This document shows positions 1 through 4,871 of a DNA stretch of 9,319 bases, in pieces. The first letter of the stretch is position 1. Each line of letters starts with the position of its first letter. The notes under the pieces were generated by a model. The model had not been told where the DNA came from. It was given only the letters and a program-made list of their open reading frames with translations, and did no database searches. Location of the stretch: the NCBI GenBank assembly GCA_900765165.1, contig CAAFQR010000061.1:1-9319 (forward strand). Reading direction: 5' to 3'. The DNA comes from Veillonellaceae bacterium (GTDB taxonomy: Bacteria > Bacillota > Negativicutes > Veillonellales > Veillonellaceae). Both the position numbers and the translations under genes were made by a program.

Positions 1-33
1 GATAAATAGTATAACTTTCTTCCTGTAATCCAT
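1..33 (-). CDS. Start of a leftward gene, cut by the window edge
   Basis: On the minus strand an ATG (33-31) lies five to six bases after a good ribosome binding site, AGGAGA (43-38). The eleven visible codons read MDYRKKVILFI and stay open to the edge. A basic stretch followed by hydrophobic residues would suit a signal peptide or first membrane segment, but eleven residues cannot name a family. A plausible leftward promoter (170-143) about 110 bases upstream supports a real gene transcribed divergently from the flavoprotein-LysR pair. The call rests on the binding site, spacing and promoter, not on homology. Confidence 0.4.
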   Translation of the reverse strand, partial: MDYRKKVILFI

Positions 34-142
34 AAAATCTCCTATTAGCAATACGTAATAGAATTCGAATTCACATTTATGTAATAACCGGTTTTCTGTA
101 CGTACGCAGTATATCGCACCGCTGAAATTATTAAAAATACAT

Positions 143-170
143 ATTCTAAATATACTTGTATAGTTGTAAA
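143..170 (-). promoter_or_regulatory. Leftward sigma-70/A-type promoter
   Basis: Reading leftwards, TTTACA (170-165, five of six to TTGACA) and TAGAAT (148-143, five of six to TATAAT) are separated by 16 bases in an AT-rich stretch. It would drive the leftward gene starting at 33, with a 5' UTR of roughly 100 bases. The dyad at 160-174 covers its -35 box. Confidence 0.4.
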
Positions 171-174
171 CTAT
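160..174. promoter_or_regulatory. LysR-type dyad, candidate operator
   Basis: ATAGTTGTAAACTAT is a perfect inverted repeat (six-base arms, three-base centre) and fits the T-N11-A rule for LysR-family binding sites (T161, A173). It overlaps the -35 box of the leftward promoter. A weak rightward promoter (TTGTAA 164-169, 18 bases, TATAAA 188-193) would share the site. A LysR gene lies downstream at 973-1863, and LysR proteins commonly bind divergent control regions nearby. That this protein binds here is inference. Confidence 0.35.
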
Positions 175-201
175 GATTAGGGTATACTATAAATATTCTT
201 A

Positions 202-212
202 TCGTTAAACGA
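202..212. repeat. Short palindrome in the divergent region
   Basis: TCGTTAAACGA has five-base arms around a single A. Other exact palindromes occur in the same AT-rich stretch, notably GAATTCGAATTC at 61-72. One may be an operator, but palindromes this short also arise by chance. Confidence 0.2.
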
Positions 213-267
213 GCTCAAGCATTCGTTATGTAAAAGCTTTGTAAAATCAGTTATTTCACAAGCAGAA

Positions 268-302
268 ACGGTTGACCGTGAGTTACTACCGTGGACTAGA
301 AT
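268..302 (+). promoter_or_regulatory. Possible promoter for the flavoprotein-LysR pair, with overlapping repeats
   Basis: TTGACC (272-277) and TAGAAT (297-302) are separated by 19 bases, a little long for a sigma-70 promoter, and sit 40-70 bases before the start at 342. The -35 box lies inside the inverted repeat ACGGT-TG-ACCGT (268-279). ACCGTG recurs 13 bases on (275-280 and 288-293), suggesting a regulator site. The promoter call is moderate; the repeats are directly visible. Confidence 0.35.
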
Positions 303-341
303 ATAAAGTGAAAATTTAGGTTTAGACGAGGAGATGTTCCT

Positions 342-959
342 ATGAAAGTTTTATTGGTAAATGGCAGTTCCCGTAATAATGGTTGCACCGCGACGGCGCT
401 TAAACAGGTAGCGTCGACGTTGGAAGCGGAAGGTATTGAAACGGAAACGTTTTTTATCGGCAATGAGGCGTTGCCGGATTGTATTGCGTGCCGCAAGTGT
501 CATACGACGGGCCGCTGCATTTTTGACGATAGCGTCAATATATTTGTGGACGCTGCACGTAAAGCTGATGGCTTTGTGTTTGGTTCGCCGGTATATTACG
601 CCCACCCCAGCGCTCGGTTATTGACGTTTATGGACCGCGCGTTTTACAGCGGTGGCGATGCGTTCCGCTTCAAGCCCGGTGCTGCTGTATTGTCGGCCCG
701 TCGCGCCGGCACGGTTGCGTCTTTTGACGTTATCAACAAATACTTCACCATTGCCTCCATGCCTGTTATTTCATCCACCTATTGGAATCAAGTGTACGGC
801 ACGCAAGCTGACGAAGTGCGCCTCGACACGGAAGGCTTGGAAACGATGACGAATTTAGGCAAAAATATGGCTTGGATTTTGAAATGCATTGAATTGGGCA
901 AGCAAAATGGCTTGGCGCATCCGGACAATCCCAAAACATTGCTGAATTTTATGCACTAA
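342..959 (+). CDS. Iron-sulfur flavoprotein-type NAD(P)H-dependent FMN oxidoreductase
   Basis: A 205-residue cytoplasmic flavodoxin-fold protein. The first strand and phosphate loop, MKVLLVNGSSRNNG (1-14), match the FMN-phosphate site of NADPH-dependent FMN reductases. GSPVYY (81-86) is the typical second flavin-contact motif. Four cysteines, C47, C50, C53 and C59 (C-x2-C-x2-C-x5-C), match the compact cluster motif of archaeal-type iron-sulfur flavoproteins, so a [4Fe-4S] cluster beside FMN is likely. Family members move electrons from reduced ferredoxin or NAD(P)H to FMN and then to various acceptors; the substrate here cannot be read from sequence. The start follows AGGAGA (329-334) by seven bases. 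The LysR gene begins 13 bases downstream, so the two are probably co-transcribed. Length is ordinary for the family and no key residue is missing. Confidence 0.82.
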   Translation: MKVLLVNGSSRNNGCTATALKQVASTLEAEGIETETFFIGNEALPDCIACRKCHTTGRCIFDDSVNIFVDAARKADGFVFGSPVYYAHPSARLLTFMDRAFYSGGDAFRFKPGAAVLSARRAGTVASFDVINKYFTIASMPVISSTYWNQVYGTQADEVRLDTEGLETMTNLGKNMAWILKCIELGKQNGLAHPDNPKTLLNFMH

Positions 960-972
960 TGAGGAGTCTCGC

Positions 973-1863
973 ATGGAATTACGTTTACTCCGCTATTTTC
1001 TGGCGGTGGCACGCGAATCGACCATCACGAAGGCCGCTGAATCGCTTCATATTTCGCAGCCGTCCCTATCAATTCAGCTCAAAGAATTAGAGGACATGCT
1101 GGGCAAACAGCTTATCGTCCGCGGCAAACGTCAAATAACCTTAACGGAAGAAGGCCGCCTACTTCGCAAGCGCGCCGAAGAGATTTTATCGCTAGTCGAC
1201 AAAACCACGAACGAACTACAGCAGGATAACTACGAGCTACAAGGCGATGTGCGCATCGGTAGCGGCGATGTTGCTTCCGTCCAATATTTCATGGAACGTA
1301 CCGCTGAGTTCCGCCAAAAACATCCCAAAATACATTTTCATTTCTTCGGCGGTGATTCCACGTCCATAACGGATCAATTAGACGCCGGTCTTTTGGACTT
1401 TGCCACGCTTATCGAGCCAGTCGATTTGACGAAATACGACCGCATTCCCCTCCCCTTGGCGGATCATTGGGCGCTTCTGTTGCGCACTGACCATCCCTTA
1501 GCGTCAAAAGAATCCATAACACCAGCGGATTTATTGCCGATTCCCCTCATCTTGCCGCGCCGAATCGGTCTGCAACAGGAACTGAGCAGTTGGCTTCACC
1601 AGGATATCCATAAGCTAAACATAACGGCTACGTACAATTTAGTGTATTATGCGCACCCGCTGGTGAAATTAGGCGTCGGCAGTGCCATTGTGTTTGACCG
1701 CTTGGTTCAGGATATTGGCCATATGACGGAAGAACTGTGCTTACGGCCGTTGGAACCGAGCATTACGCCGCAGTACTGTTTATCTTGGAAGAAGCATCAG
1801 GTGTTTTCAAAGGCGGCACAGGCGGTCCTAGACGCTCTTAAGGCGGCGCGGGCCGATGCGTAG
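973..1863 (+). CDS. LysR-family transcriptional regulator
   Basis: A 296-residue protein of standard LysR length. Residues 1-60 are the winged helix-turn-helix; ITKAAESLHISQPSLSIQLKELE (18-40) contains the two DNA-contact helices, followed by the wing LTEEG. A linker helix (about 60-90) leads to a two-lobed periplasmic-binding-protein-like effector domain (about 90-290). The inducer is unknown. It lies 13 bases after the iron-sulfur flavoprotein gene on the same strand, with GAGGAG (961-966) six bases before the ATG, so it probably regulates that gene, the divergent gene at the left edge, or both. The dyad at 160-174 is a candidate site. The chorismate operon downstream has its own promoter and leader, and nothing seen links it to this regulator. 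Confidence 0.9.
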   Translation: MELRLLRYFLAVARESTITKAAESLHISQPSLSIQLKELEDMLGKQLIVRGKRQITLTEEGRLLRKRAEEILSLVDKTTNELQQDNYELQGDVRIGSGDVASVQYFMERTAEFRQKHPKIHFHFFGGDSTSITDQLDAGLLDFATLIEPVDLTKYDRIPLPLADHWALLLRTDHPLASKESITPADLLPIPLILPRRIGLQQELSSWLHQDIHKLNITATYNLVYYAHPLVKLGVGSAIVFDRLVQDIGHMTEELCLRPLEPSITPQYCLSWKKHQVFSKAAQAVLDALKAARADA

Positions 1864-1922
1864 CGGTCTGGGTAGTGCCTAGATTGTTTGGGTTACGGCC
1901 CTGTTAGTGCAAATGCCGCCTA

Positions 1923-1993
1923 AGGGGCCTTTGACAGAGTGCTTGCAAGCTACGCTCCGCAATGCTTGCTTCACATCTCTGTCAAAGGCTTTT
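1923..1993. repeat. Long imperfect inverted repeat downstream of the LysR gene
   Basis: GCCTTTGACAGAG (1927-1939) pairs perfectly with CTCTGTCAAAGGC (1977-1989), and three G-U pairs plus an A-T pair extend the stem to 1923-1993. Inside, GCAAGC (1945-1950) pairs with GCTTGC (1964-1969), giving a two-tier hairpin. It could end transcription of the LysR gene, but it lacks a clean run of Ts, so a repeat-family element or RNA structure is equally likely. Confidence 0.5.
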
Positions 1994-2056
1994 GGCCGTT
2001 AGTGCTTATGTTGAACCTTGACGGGCTGTAACCTCAAACACTCCCTGCACTTTCCC

Positions 2057-2090
2057 AGGGCCGCTCTCGCCTTACGGCTCGCGCGGCTCT
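2057..2090. repeat. GC-rich hairpin
   Basis: AGGGCCGC (2057-2064) pairs with GCGGCTCT (2083-2090) with one G-T wobble. Inside, GCC (2069-2071) and GGC (2076-2078) close a TTAC loop. No T-run follows. The right half resembles 2171-2184, so the element appears partly duplicated just before the operon promoter. Confidence 0.35.
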
Positions 2091-2219
2091 TATGCTCGTC
2101 CCAGTACTTTCTGTGCCGGTCTTTGAATACACCTTCTTAGGGGAAAAGGCCTGAACATTAGCACTTGGTACGGTTCGCGCGGCTACACAATTTGTTTCTC
2201 AAGAATTTTCAATTTTCTC

Positions 2220-2248
2220 TTGACAGCACACAGTATGTTGTGTACAAT
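2220..2248 (+). promoter_or_regulatory. Main promoter of the chorismate operon
   Basis: A perfect -35 box TTGACA (2220-2225), a 17-base spacer and TACAAT (2243-2248, five of six) form a near-consensus housekeeping promoter. Transcription should begin near 2255, about 30 bases before the leader peptide start. The spacer contains the inverted repeat ACACA-N6-TGTGT (2228-2243), which touches the -10 box and could be an operator, though it is short. A strong promoter followed by an attenuator implies control mainly after initiation. Confidence 0.8.
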
Positions 2249-2283
2249 GGCTACAACACTAACGGAAAGGAGCGTGACATATT

Positions 2284-2370
2284 ATGAATCGTGTAATCAG
2301 CAGCCTCAAATTTTGGTTTTATTACTACTTTACCGACAATGCCGGTAAGGGTTTTTTGGGCTGCGCTTAA
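2284..2370 (+). CDS. Aromatic leader peptide of the chorismate operon attenuator
   Basis: A 28-codon open frame starting MNRVISSLK and ending GFLGCA before TAA. Residues 10-16 are FWFYYYF, seven aromatic codons in a row (TTT TGG TTT TAT TAC TAC TTT, 2311-2331), with a further Phe at residue 24. AAAGGAG (2266-2272) lies 11 bases before the ATG. It follows a near-consensus promoter and ends 36 bases before an intrinsic terminator. Such composition and position define leader peptides of amino-acid biosynthetic operons such as trpL and pheL: the peptide matters less than where the ribosome stalls. Shortage of charged Phe, Tyr or Trp tRNA should pause translation in the run. Sensing of all three fits the pathway, whose product chorismate feeds all three amino acids. 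Too short for usual gene callers. Confidence 0.85.
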   Translation: MNRVISSLKFWFYYYFTDNAGKGFLGCA

Positions 2371-2381
2371 GACACACGATT
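2287..2381 (+). promoter_or_regulatory. Leader RNA pairings that couple translation to termination
   Basis: Several helices can form in the leader transcript. AATCGTGT (2287-2294) pairs with ACACGATT (2374-2381), enclosing the peptide frame. GCAGCCT (2300-2306) pairs with GGGCTGC (2358-2364), continued by AAA:TTT after one bulge. CTTTACCG (2328-2335) pairs with CGGTAAGG (2343-2350) directly after the Tyr codons. In competition, GTAAGGGTT (2345-2353) can pair with AATCCTTAC (2422-2430), covering the loop and upper stem of the terminator. A ribosome stalled in the aromatic run would mask the first arms and free 2345-2353 for this antiterminator; one that reaches the stop codon would cover it. 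The pairings are seen; the switching is inferred. Confidence 0.6.
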
Positions 2382-2406
2382 GGATGATATGAGATCGCGC
2401 TTAAGT

Positions 2407-2444
2407 AAAAGGGCTACCCGTAATCCTTACGGGTAGCCCTTTTT
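2407..2444 (+). terminator. Attenuator terminator
   Basis: GGGCTACCCGTAA (2411-2423) pairs perfectly with TTACGGGTAGCCC (2427-2439) around a three-base loop, flanked by AAAA before and TTTTT (2440-2444) after. This is a very strong intrinsic terminator, about 200 bases before aroF and with no enzyme gene yet transcribed, so it can only act as a conditional stop. Confidence 0.9.
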
Positions 2445-2452
2445 GCATTCAT

Positions 2453-2482
2453 TTGACGGTAATTTAGTATACTAGTTATAGA
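2453..2482 (+). promoter_or_regulatory. Possible second promoter downstream of the attenuator
   Basis: TTGACG (2453-2458, five of six) and TATAGA (2477-2482, four of six, TATA intact) lie 18 bases apart, within ten bases of the attenuator T-run. The palindrome TAGTATACTA (2465-2474) fills the spacer. Transcripts from here would escape attenuation and could provide basal expression. The -10 box is imperfect. Confidence 0.4.
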
Positions 2483-2528
2483 AATACGCGTAGAACTGAA
2501 GAATGGATTTTCATTTCACAGTGTTGCT

Positions 2529-2603
2529 ACCGAAACGGACTTGTAGAACAGTAGAAAAGGTAAAAGGGTCCGAACGAGTTGAGAGGCGTTCAGGAGTTTC
2601 GGT
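2529..2603 (+). promoter_or_regulatory. Structured 5' UTR element before aroF (three-way junction)
   Basis: ACCGAAAC (2529-2536) pairs perfectly with GTTTCGGT (2596-2603). Inside, GGAC (2537-2540) pairs with GTCC (2568-2571) and GAACG (2572-2576) pairs with CGTTC (2587-2591), giving a closed three-way junction with purine-rich loops. CCGAA at 2570-2574 could instead take the right arm TTCGG (2598-2602), so two exclusive folds exist. It ends 22 bases before the aroF ribosome binding site. I recognise no known riboswitch or T-box motif. Confidence 0.4.
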
Positions 2604-2640
2604 TATTTCACATTCGTAGGAGAAGTAGGAGGTTTTTGTC

Positions 2641-3663
2641 ATGATTGTCACTATCAAACGAAACGCGGAAGAAAAAGAAATTCAGGAGTTAATTGCTTGG
2701 TTGGAAAGCTTCGGCTTGCAGGTTCGCACTTGGGTCGGCGCGAAGTACACGTTAATCGGTCTTATTGGTGACACGGCGTCTTTGGACGGTCGTCTTATCG
2801 AATCTATGCCTATCGTTGAAAAGATTACGCGCATCCAGGAGCCTTACAAGAATGCGACTCGTCAGTTGCATCCTGAATCGTCCGTCATCAATGTTGGCGG
2901 CGTTAAAATCGGTGGCGGCCACTTCGCTATTATGGCAGGTCCGTGCTCCGTTGAATCTCGTGAACAGGTTATTGAAATCGCCAAACGCGTAAGCCAGTCC
3001 GGCGCAGCCATCCTTCGTGGCGGTGCGTTCAAGCCTCGTTCCTCCCCGTACAGCTTCCAGGGTATGGGCGCCGATGGTTTAGAATTGCTCCTCGAAGCAA
3101 AACGCGCCACAGGTCTTCCCATCGTGTCCGAAGTTATGGACGTATCCCAGCTTCCGTTGTTCGAAGATGTAGATATGCTTCAAATCGGCGCGCGCAACAT
3201 GCAAAACTTCACATTGCTTAAAGCTGTAGGTAAGCTTCGCAAGCCGGTTCTTTTGAAACGCGGTCTTTGCGCAACCTACGAAGAATGGTTGATGGCAGCG
3301 GAATACATCATGAGTGAAGGCAACGACCAGATCGTCCTTTGCGAGCGCGGTATCCGCACCTTCGAAACGAAAACACGCAACACATTAGACGTAACGGCAG
3401 TGCCGATGATTCACGAATTAAGCCACTTGCCGATTATCATGGACCCGAGCCACGCAGCCGGCATGAGCCGCATGGTTCACCCGTTGTCCTTGGCCGCCAC
3501 CGGCGTTGGTGCCGATGGCCTCATGATTGAAGTTCACAACGATCCGTCCAAAGCACTTTGCGATGGCCCGCAGGCTTTGACGCCGGACGCTTTCGACTCC
3601 GTTTGTCGCGACGTATTCGCTTTGCGTAACGCCGTTATTCGCACGGAACTTGCCGGCAACTAA
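2641..3663 (+). CDS. aroF: 3-deoxy-7-phosphoheptulonate (DAHP) synthase, type I-beta
   Basis: A 340-residue enzyme that condenses phosphoenolpyruvate with erythrose 4-phosphate to DAHP, the committed first step of the shikimate pathway. Residues 1-70 form a ferredoxin-like regulatory domain as in the Thermotoga maritima enzyme, where it mediates feedback inhibition by Phe and Tyr. The rest is the TIM barrel, with GPCSVES (100-106), KPRSSPYSFQG (131-141), LLKRG (204-208) and IMDPSHAAG (266-274). Metal ligands by comparison are C102, H271, E297 and D308, all present. The ATG follows GTAGGAGG (2625-2632) by eight bases, and a similar GTAGGAG lies just upstream (2616-2622). First enzyme gene of the operon, it sits directly behind the attenuator, so control would act on both transcription and enzyme activity. 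Confidence 0.95.
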   Translation: MIVTIKRNAEEKEIQELIAWLESFGLQVRTWVGAKYTLIGLIGDTASLDGRLIESMPIVEKITRIQEPYKNATRQLHPESSVINVGGVKIGGGHFAIMAGPCSVESREQVIEIAKRVSQSGAAILRGGAFKPRSSPYSFQGMGADGLELLLEAKRATGLPIVSEVMDVSQLPLFEDVDMLQIGARNMQNFTLLKAVGKLRKPVLLKRGLCATYEEWLMAAEYIMSEGNDQIVLCERGIRTFETKTRNTLDVTAVPMIHELSHLPIIMDPSHAAGMSRMVHPLSLAATGVGADGLMIEVHNDPSKALCDGPQALTPDAFDSVCRDVFALRNAVIRTELAGN

Positions 3664-3676
3664 GGGGGCCTGTGAA

Positions 3677-4750
3677 ATGAAAGACCTCATCACGGTCACA
3701 ACGGCGCCGTCCTATACGGTTCATCTGGAAACAGGAGCCTTACCGCAGTTAGGTTCACTCATAAAGCCCTTAAGCAAGGCTAAAACGGTAGTCGTAGTCA
3801 GCGACGATCATGTAATGCCGCTGTACGGCGCTACGGTAGTACAATCCTTGACGGAAGCGGGCTTCACGGTGCGCACCTTCACGGTGCCGCACGGTGAAGT
3901 GGCCAAAACCCCGAAATGGCTTATTGAACTTATCGAATACTTAGCCCAGGCCTGCTTAACTCGTAAGGATATGCTCGTCGCCTTAGGTGGCGGCGTGGTC
4001 GGTGACTTAACCGGCTTTGCAGCCGCTACATACTTGCGTGGTATCGACTACGTGCAGGTCCCTACTACCCTCTTATCCGCTGTAGATTCGTCCGTCGGCG
4101 GCAAGACCGCCGTAAACCTTGCCGAAGGCAAGAATCTTTGGGGCGCCTTCAAGCAACCATTATTCGTGCTTTGCGACCCGTTAACCTTGCAGACGTTACC
4201 GGAAACGGAATGGCACAGCGGCTGTGGCGAGGTCATCAAATATGGCATGATTGGACATCCCGATTTATTGGACGATTTGCGTCAAAAACCAATGACCTTT
4301 GATGTATTACAACAGGATCCGTCCTATGTGCGGTCCATCATCGCTCGGTGCATTCGTGCCAAAGCCGATGTGGTGGCCCACGACGAAAAGGAACAAGGTC
4401 TCCGCAAGCTCCTTAACTTTGGCCATACCTTTGGTCATGGTATCGAGGCGTTTACTGATTTCACCATACCACACGGCATTGCCGTCGCTATCGGCACCGC
4501 ACTGCTCATCCGTGCATCGGTGAAAAATGGCGACTTACCGGCCGCTGATGGCCAGACGTTCCTCGATTTGCTCATCGCTCACGGTCTCCCTATCGAAACG
4601 GATGCCACCGACGAAGCTTTATTAGAAGCGGCCCTTCACGACAAAAAAAGCGAAGGTGCCAGCGTGACTTTAATTTATCCCGTAAGCTACGGCCATTGCG
4701 AATTACGCCCCGTAGCGCACAAGGAGCTGGGAAACTATATCGTAAGATAG
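3677..4750 (+). CDS. aroB: 3-dehydroquinate synthase
   Basis: A 357-residue NAD- and metal-dependent enzyme converting DAHP to 3-dehydroquinate, step two. The N-terminal half binds NAD: GGGVVGD (104-110) and the run VPTTLLSAVDSSVGGKTAVN (128-147). The C-terminal helical half carries the zinc ligands E185 (in GEVIKYG), H250 (NFGHTFGHG) and H266 (PHG). The frame is open back to an ATG at 3650, which lies inside aroF. The ATG at 3677 is preferred because it follows GGGGG (3664-3668) by eight bases and gives the usual N-terminus and length. It begins 13 bases after the aroF stop, so both are on one transcript. The following gap of 121 bases is the largest between enzyme genes of this operon and carries control signals. 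Confidence 0.95.
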   Translation: MKDLITVTTAPSYTVHLETGALPQLGSLIKPLSKAKTVVVVSDDHVMPLYGATVVQSLTEAGFTVRTFTVPHGEVAKTPKWLIELIEYLAQACLTRKDMLVALGGGVVGDLTGFAAATYLRGIDYVQVPTTLLSAVDSSVGGKTAVNLAEGKNLWGAFKQPLFVLCDPLTLQTLPETEWHSGCGEVIKYGMIGHPDLLDDLRQKPMTFDVLQQDPSYVRSIIARCIRAKADVVAHDEKEQGLRKLLNFGHTFGHGIEAFTDFTIPHGIAVAIGTALLIRASVKNGDLPAADGQTFLDLLIAHGLPIETDATDEALLEAALHDKKSEGASVTLIYPVSYGHCELRPVAHKELGNYIVR

Positions 4751-4770
4751 ACGCTAACCGGCATATTTGC

Positions 4771-4799
4771 TTGCTATTCCCCGCTCTAATTGGTATGAT
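4771..4799 (+). promoter_or_regulatory. Internal promoter before aroA
   Basis: TTGCTA (4771-4776, four of six), a 17-base spacer ending in the extended -10 element TGG, and TATGAT (4794-4799, five of six). The start would fall near 4806, just before the hairpin at 4813. It could supply aroA, aroC, aroE-aroK and aroQ independently of the leader-peptide attenuator. Read from sequence only. Confidence 0.55.
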
Positions 4800-4812
4800 T
4801 TAACTATATCCG

Positions 4813-4853
4813 CGGCGTCCCGGCTCGGCTCTGCCGAAGGGGCGCCGTTTTCT
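4813..4853 (+). terminator. Terminator-like hairpin between aroB and aroA
   Basis: CGGCGTCCC (4813-4821) pairs with GGGGCGCCG (4839-4847) with one G-U. TCGGC (4825-4829) pairs with GCCGA (4833-4837) above a GG bulge. TTTTCT (4848-4853) follows. This has the form of an intrinsic terminator inside the operon, ending six bases before the aroA ribosome binding site. It may reduce readthrough, cap the 5' end of the internal transcript, or shield it from decay. No competing antiterminator pairing was found. Confidence 0.6.
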
Positions 4854-4871
4854 CATAAAAAGGAGGCTTTT

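Larger units (their letters stand above)
1864..2219. other. Gene-free, repeat-rich intergenic region
   Basis: No convincing open frame on either strand, but far from featureless. It holds a long imperfect hairpin (1923-1993), a GC-rich hairpin (2057-2090), a direct repeat GTTAGTGC (1903-1910 and 1998-2005, each preceded by GGCC) and a direct repeat CGGYTCGCGCGGCT (2075-2088 and 2171-2184). This density suggests an intergenic repeat family or an RNA gene rather than decayed coding sequence. It has no recognisable transposase, tRNA or rRNA. Confidence 0.6.

Noticed and set aside
61..72. GAATTCGAATTC tandem restriction-site palindrome as a cloning artefact or functional site
   Set aside because: Flanking sequence is continuous AT-rich DNA with no vector-like sequence, and a short palindrome in AT-rich DNA is easily chance.
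342..959. Flavoprotein as dedicated FMN reductase for chorismate synthase
   Set aside because: AroC needs reduced FMN, but the gene lies in a separate unit with its own LysR gene and a gene-free gap of more than 350 bases before the aro promoter; no evidence links them.
2228..2243. TrpR-like operator in the main promoter
   Set aside because: ACACA-N6-TGTGT is only a five-base dyad and does not resemble a CTAG-centred Trp operator.
2371..2640. T-box riboswitch before aroF
   Set aside because: I looked for the conserved antiterminator bulge (TGG within GGTGG-like context) and specifier stems and saw none; the leader peptide explains aromatic sensing better.
3650..3676. Upstream ATG giving aroB nine extra residues
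   Set aside because: It overlaps the end of aroF and has no ribosome binding site; the ATG at 3677 has GGGGG at eight bases and gives the usual family length.
4767..4871. N-terminal extension of aroA from a TTG codon
   Set aside because: It would translate the promoter and hairpin, shows no homology-like pattern, and the ATG at 4872 has a strong AAGGAGG site.
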